The notes under the pieces: model-generated
The model's input: only the letters and a program-made list of their open reading frames with translations
Told to the model about the DNA's origin: nothing
Database searches by the model: none
Shown: positions 61,248-64,000 of the stretch, piece by piece
Layout: each line of letters starts with the position of its first letter
Position numbering within the stretch: position 1 is the first letter of the stretch
Position numbers and translations under genes: made by a program
Source of the DNA: an uncultured Bacteroidota bacterium
GTDB taxonomy: Bacteria > Bacteroidota > Bacteroidia > NS11-12g > UBA9320
Length of the DNA stretch: 64,000 nt
NCBI GenBank assembly: GCA_937124965.1
Contig: CAKZLB010000013.1
Coordinates: 235,154-299,153, forward strand
Reading direction: 5' to 3'

Positions 61248-63230
61248 GTGCTAAGGCAACTGAATAGATATATATTGCTACTGACGACAAACATCATGGT
61301 TATCAGCATTTCAATGGCACAATTGGACTCTGTCAACTCGATGATATCAACAGGACAAACTCCACAAATCAACCAGTCAGAATCGTTTCAAAACATCCGT
61401 GTTATCTCTAAAGAAGAAATTCAACAATTCAATTTTGAGACCGTAAATGAAGTACTCCAATACAGTCTTAACAACTTTTCTATCTATCTTGGCCGTGAGG
61501 GATATGCCATGAACTATGTCGGAACCGGAAGAAAAGATGTTCGAGTTATGTTGAACGGACTGCCGCTAATTCAGACATCAATTGACAACTACGACTTAGC
61601 AAAAATTACCATTTACAGTATTGAACGCATCGAATTATCTATGGGTTCTACAAGTGTATTTTATGGTTCGAATGCCGTTTTAGGAACCATTAATATCATT
61701 ACTGAACATCCAGATAAAAAGGTTTCAAGTTTTCGTACGAACATAAACACTACTAGCCGAGGAAATATAAATAGCTTCGTCAGTGGGCATATAAACATTA
61801 GCAGGCACTCGTTTGGCGGTAGCATCGGTCATAACTTTTTTTCTGGTGTTGAAGGAACTGATAGTTTACGCGTTTTTCAATGGAAGCCGCAAATACGAAC
61901 TCAATCTGAACTGCATTATTCATATCGATTATTAAATGACTTAAAGGCCTTTTTCTCACTGAATTACTTAACATCGAGAGTTCAGGATCGTGGCTACCCT
62001 GTTTTTAATACGCTTCGTGCTTATGATGTCGACCAGCGTGTTAAACAAACAGTGATTCACGGTGGTGTTGCAGGAAAAATTAGTAAATACCATACCATCG
62101 ATTTTAGTCATGCCTACTCCTCATATAGCCTGACTAACGATAAAACCATAAAGATTCTCAGCGATTTAACAGTCATTGAAGATAAAGAAACAGACGCTTT
62201 TGATAAACTTAAATATGATGAATATTACAATCATCTAAAAATATCAAAACTCTCTAAAAAGCATCGATTGAACTACGACGCAGGTATAGAATTTAGTCAT
62301 CAACGTGATCGAGAAAGAAGTATTCTAGAAGCCGTAAAAACAAACATTACTCAGCTTTCGTTTCTGGGAAGTATAACGTATAAAGCCGCAGACAATTTAA
62401 GGTTAAAAGGGGGATTGCGTTATACAAATAGCAACAAGTTTGAAACGAAGCCATTGTATGAGTTAGGCTTAAAATATAAAATGAGTGAAACTGCAGAACT
62501 CATTTCAAACCTAACTAGAGGATATAGGACTCCAACATTTAATGAAATGTTTTATACGTTTGAGAACCCTGAATTGAATATCGTAGGCAACTTAAACTTG
62601 CAATCGGAAATGTTTAATCAGTTTAACACAACCTTACGCATTAAATCGAAGCATGTACTGTTTTACACCAACTTATATTGGGTAAATAGCAACAACGGTA
62701 TTCAACTATCACTTATCGATGACGACAAACAACTTTATCAGTTTATTAATGTAAAATCATCTAAATTGATGGGGCAAAATTTCAATGTAATCCACCAAGG
62801 TAAAGCACTGCGCTTAGAATTTTCGGTGAGCAACAATGGTATTAATCAGTATCCAAAGGAAATAGGTAATTATTACTTTGCTCAAGAGCTTTTATTTAAG
62901 TCCATTTACACGTTTAAGTCGATAAATACTTCCTTAGGTATCGTGTCGAAATATCAAGGTGGTAGGACTGAAACTCGAGAAAACGCGTTTAGGGAATTAG
63001 AAGAATTTGCTCAACAAGGCTTTTGGTTAGTTGATATTTCTGTAAGAAAACAATTGTTCGACAAACCTATCTTTGCTCATGTTGGTTTAAAAAATATGAC
63101 GAACACGCTAAATGTTGATGGGTCGTATTTGGCATTGGATAGAATAAGTGATGAAAATATTAACAGTCGCGTACCTATTTCCATAGATTTCGGCCGAAGA
63201 ATATGGTTTTCGTTGATAACAGAGTTTTGA
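61248..63230 (+). CDS. TonB-dependent receptor (HmuR-like)
   Basis: A 660-residue outer-membrane receptor. After a signal peptide (ending ISISMAQ) comes a plug domain (RVISKEEIQQFNFETVNEVL through IYSIERIELSMGSTSVFYG and GTINIITEHP), then a beta-barrel (RYTNSNKFETKPLYELGLKY, SNLTRGYRTPTFNEMF and others) ending in RRIWFSLITEF. There is no N-terminal carboxypeptidase-like domain, unlike SusC-type receptors. The gene is followed by a HmuY-like lipoprotein gene, so heme uptake is plausible. The GTG start was chosen by promoter position. Confidence 0.87.
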   Translation: MLRQLNRYILLLTTNIMVISISMAQLDSVNSMISTGQTPQINQSESFQNIRVISKEEIQQFNFETVNEVLQYSLNNFSIYLGREGYAMNYVGTGRKDVRVMLNGLPLIQTSIDNYDLAKITIYSIERIELSMGSTSVFYGSNAVLGTINIITEHPDKKVSSFRTNINTTSRGNINSFVSGHINISRHSFGGSIGHNFFSGVEGTDSLRVFQWKPQIRTQSELHYSYRLLNDLKAFFSLNYLTSRVQDRGYPVFNTLRAYDVDQRVKQTVIHGGVAGKISKYHTIDFSHAYSSYSLTNDKTIKILSDLTVIEDKETDAFDKLKYDEYYNHLKISKLSKKHRLNYDAGIEFSHQRDRERSILEAVKTNITQLSFLGSITYKAADNLRLKGGLRYTNSNKFETKPLYELGLKYKMSETAELISNLTRGYRTPTFNEMFYTFENPELNIVGNLNLQSEMFNQFNTTLRIKSKHVLFYTNLYWVNSNNGIQLSLIDDDKQLYQFINVKSSKLMGQNFNVIHQGKALRLEFSVSNNGINQYPKEIGNYYFAQELLFKSIYTFKSINTSLGIVSKYQGGRTETRENAFRELEEFAQQGFWLVDISVRKQLFDKPIFAHVGLKNMTNTLNVDGSYLALDRISDENINSRVPISIDFGRRIWFSLITEF

Positions 63231-64000
63231 ATACAGTAAAATACATATCGCTTTTAATGGTTATCACAAGTCTATTTGGCTGTTTTACCGACGAGGAAAC
63301 TATTCTCCCATTGCCACCGTATACTGAAACTATTGTGCAGTATCGTCCTGAAAATGGACAGGTTTTTTATAGCTTAAAAAACAGATCTGTAGTAAAACAA
63401 AATAGTGCTGAAACTTGGGATTTTGCATTTAGTTGTAAAGCAGATGACTATACCATCTTGTTAAATTCATCTAGAGGTATGGGAAGTTACAATACGTCGT
63501 CAAAAGACTTTAACGCTCCCTTTAAAGTTATGGAGTACCCATGGTCGTACGACCATCCTGCAGGAAGCAATACCGGAAGCAGTATTGGCGTTTGGGGCGA
63601 CTTTACTTTTGACAATCCTCAGAGTTTTGGTAATGTGTACTTAATAAATTTAGGTGTTGACCTTGTTGGCCACAACACAGGATTAGTTAAAATGATTATC
63701 AATCGTTTTGAGAACAACACATACAATGTAAAAATTGGTGATTTAGACGGAAAATTTGAAGAGACATACACCATTGAAAAAAATGATAGTTTCAACTTCG
63801 TTTATCTTGATATAGTTAAAAATAAAGTTCGAAACCTCGAGCCGCCAAAGAATGATTGGGATATTTTATTTACGTCCTACGTTGCGCACAAAACACCTTA
63901 TTCATCTTCGTTATTCTATTCCGTATCTAATGAATTAGAACTAGTTGACGGAATTGTCTTAAATCCTTTTAGTAGAGAAATTGCTCAAGACTCTATAAGC
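63227..64000 (+). CDS. HmuY-like lipoprotein, cut by the window end
   Basis: A 258-codon reading that runs off the window without a stop. The start is a TTG overlapping the receptor stop (TTGA), giving a compact lipoprotein signal (MNTVKYISLLMVITSLFGC), so the Cys is at residue 19; an ATG at 63203 would give a longer N-terminus. The body has strand blocks such as AETWDFAFSCKADDYTILLN and NDWDILFTSYVAHKTPYSS, which resemble the HmuY heme-binding family. Heme ligand histidines cannot be assigned by eye. Pairing with the receptor supports the call. Confidence 0.7.
   Translation, partial: MNTVKYISLLMVITSLFGCFTDEETILPLPPYTETIVQYRPENGQVFYSLKNRSVVKQNSAETWDFAFSCKADDYTILLNSSRGMGSYNTSSKDFNAPFKVMEYPWSYDHPAGSNTGSSIGVWGDFTFDNPQSFGNVYLINLGVDLVGHNTGLVKMIINRFENNTYNVKIGDLDGKFEETYTIEKNDSFNFVYLDIVKNKVRNLEPPKNDWDILFTSYVAHKTPYSSSLFYSVSNELELVDGIVLNPFSREIAQDSIS

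Overview
The window is about 64 kb of AT-rich chromosome from a member of the Bacteroidota, most likely Flavobacteriales. The evidence is a two-subunit flavoprotein/iron-sulfur succinate dehydrogenase of the Bacteroidetes type, menaquinone genes, a TonB-dependent receptor with a HmuY-like lipoprotein, Bacteroidetes-type -7 promoter elements (TAnnTTTG) directly upstream of many start codons, almost no Shine-Dalgarno sequences, and repeated use of TTG starts. The placement below phylum is only suggestive. No rRNA, tRNA, prophage, integrase or CRISPR array was seen.

Layout. 0-3.5 kb: sdhA, sdhB and ribE, ending at a terminator shared with the opposite strand. 3.5-8 kb (minus): SnoaL-like protein, RidA-family deaminase, secreted WD40 protein, and a NatA/NatB-type ABC exporter. 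8-11.5 kb: a membrane mannosyltransferase-like protein, then a repeat-rich patch with a GxxExxY protein and hflX. 11.5-16.8 kb: two membrane/secreted unknowns, frr, a histidine phosphatase, and the menaquinone pair menI-like/menF. 16.8-20.2 kb (minus): a Ca2+/Na+ antiporter, aat, and an EreA/Tiki-like protein with a barrel-like C-terminus. 20.5-27.5 kb: pnuC, an ABC ATPase with two paralogous membrane partners, biotin carboxylase, a TerB-like protein and ccmB. 27.5-28.1 kb: a dead IS256-family transposase fragment framed by inverted short-repeat arrays. 28-31.3 kb (minus): an aromatic amino acid degradation operon, hmgA-hppD-kynA. 31.6-44.2 kb (plus): gpmI, a retropepsin-like protein, hldD, a 1213-residue sensor kinase, a lipoprotein cyclophilin, leuS, gmhA, a rhomboid protease and a TrmH/SpoU methyltransferase.

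44.25-50.97 kb (minus) holds the most notable locus: five tightly packed, overlapping or abutting genes. They encode a MoxR AAA+ ATPase, a large protein with a vWA-like core that lacks the canonical metal-site motif, a TPR protein and two small partner proteins. This matches the MoxR-vWA-beta-propeller (bpX) 'ternary' systems that were predicted computationally as NTP-dependent biological conflict systems and remain almost uncharacterised by experiment. It sits between ordinary core genes.

51.2-64 kb: a 1163-residue outer-membrane protein, an Mpl/MurC-like ligase, two small unknowns, a complete Mn/Zn-type ABC transporter (binding protein, ATPase, a permease fused to a DtxR/MntR-like regulator, a second permease), and a TonB receptor followed by a HmuY-like lipoprotein cut by the window end.

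The non-coding highlights are a family of degenerate palindromic repeats around the GxxExxY gene, one copy of which supplies the hflX stop codon, and two strong intrinsic terminators (20.4 and 57.3 kb). Each lies between divergent genes with no gene to terminate, so each may mark an undescribed small RNA.
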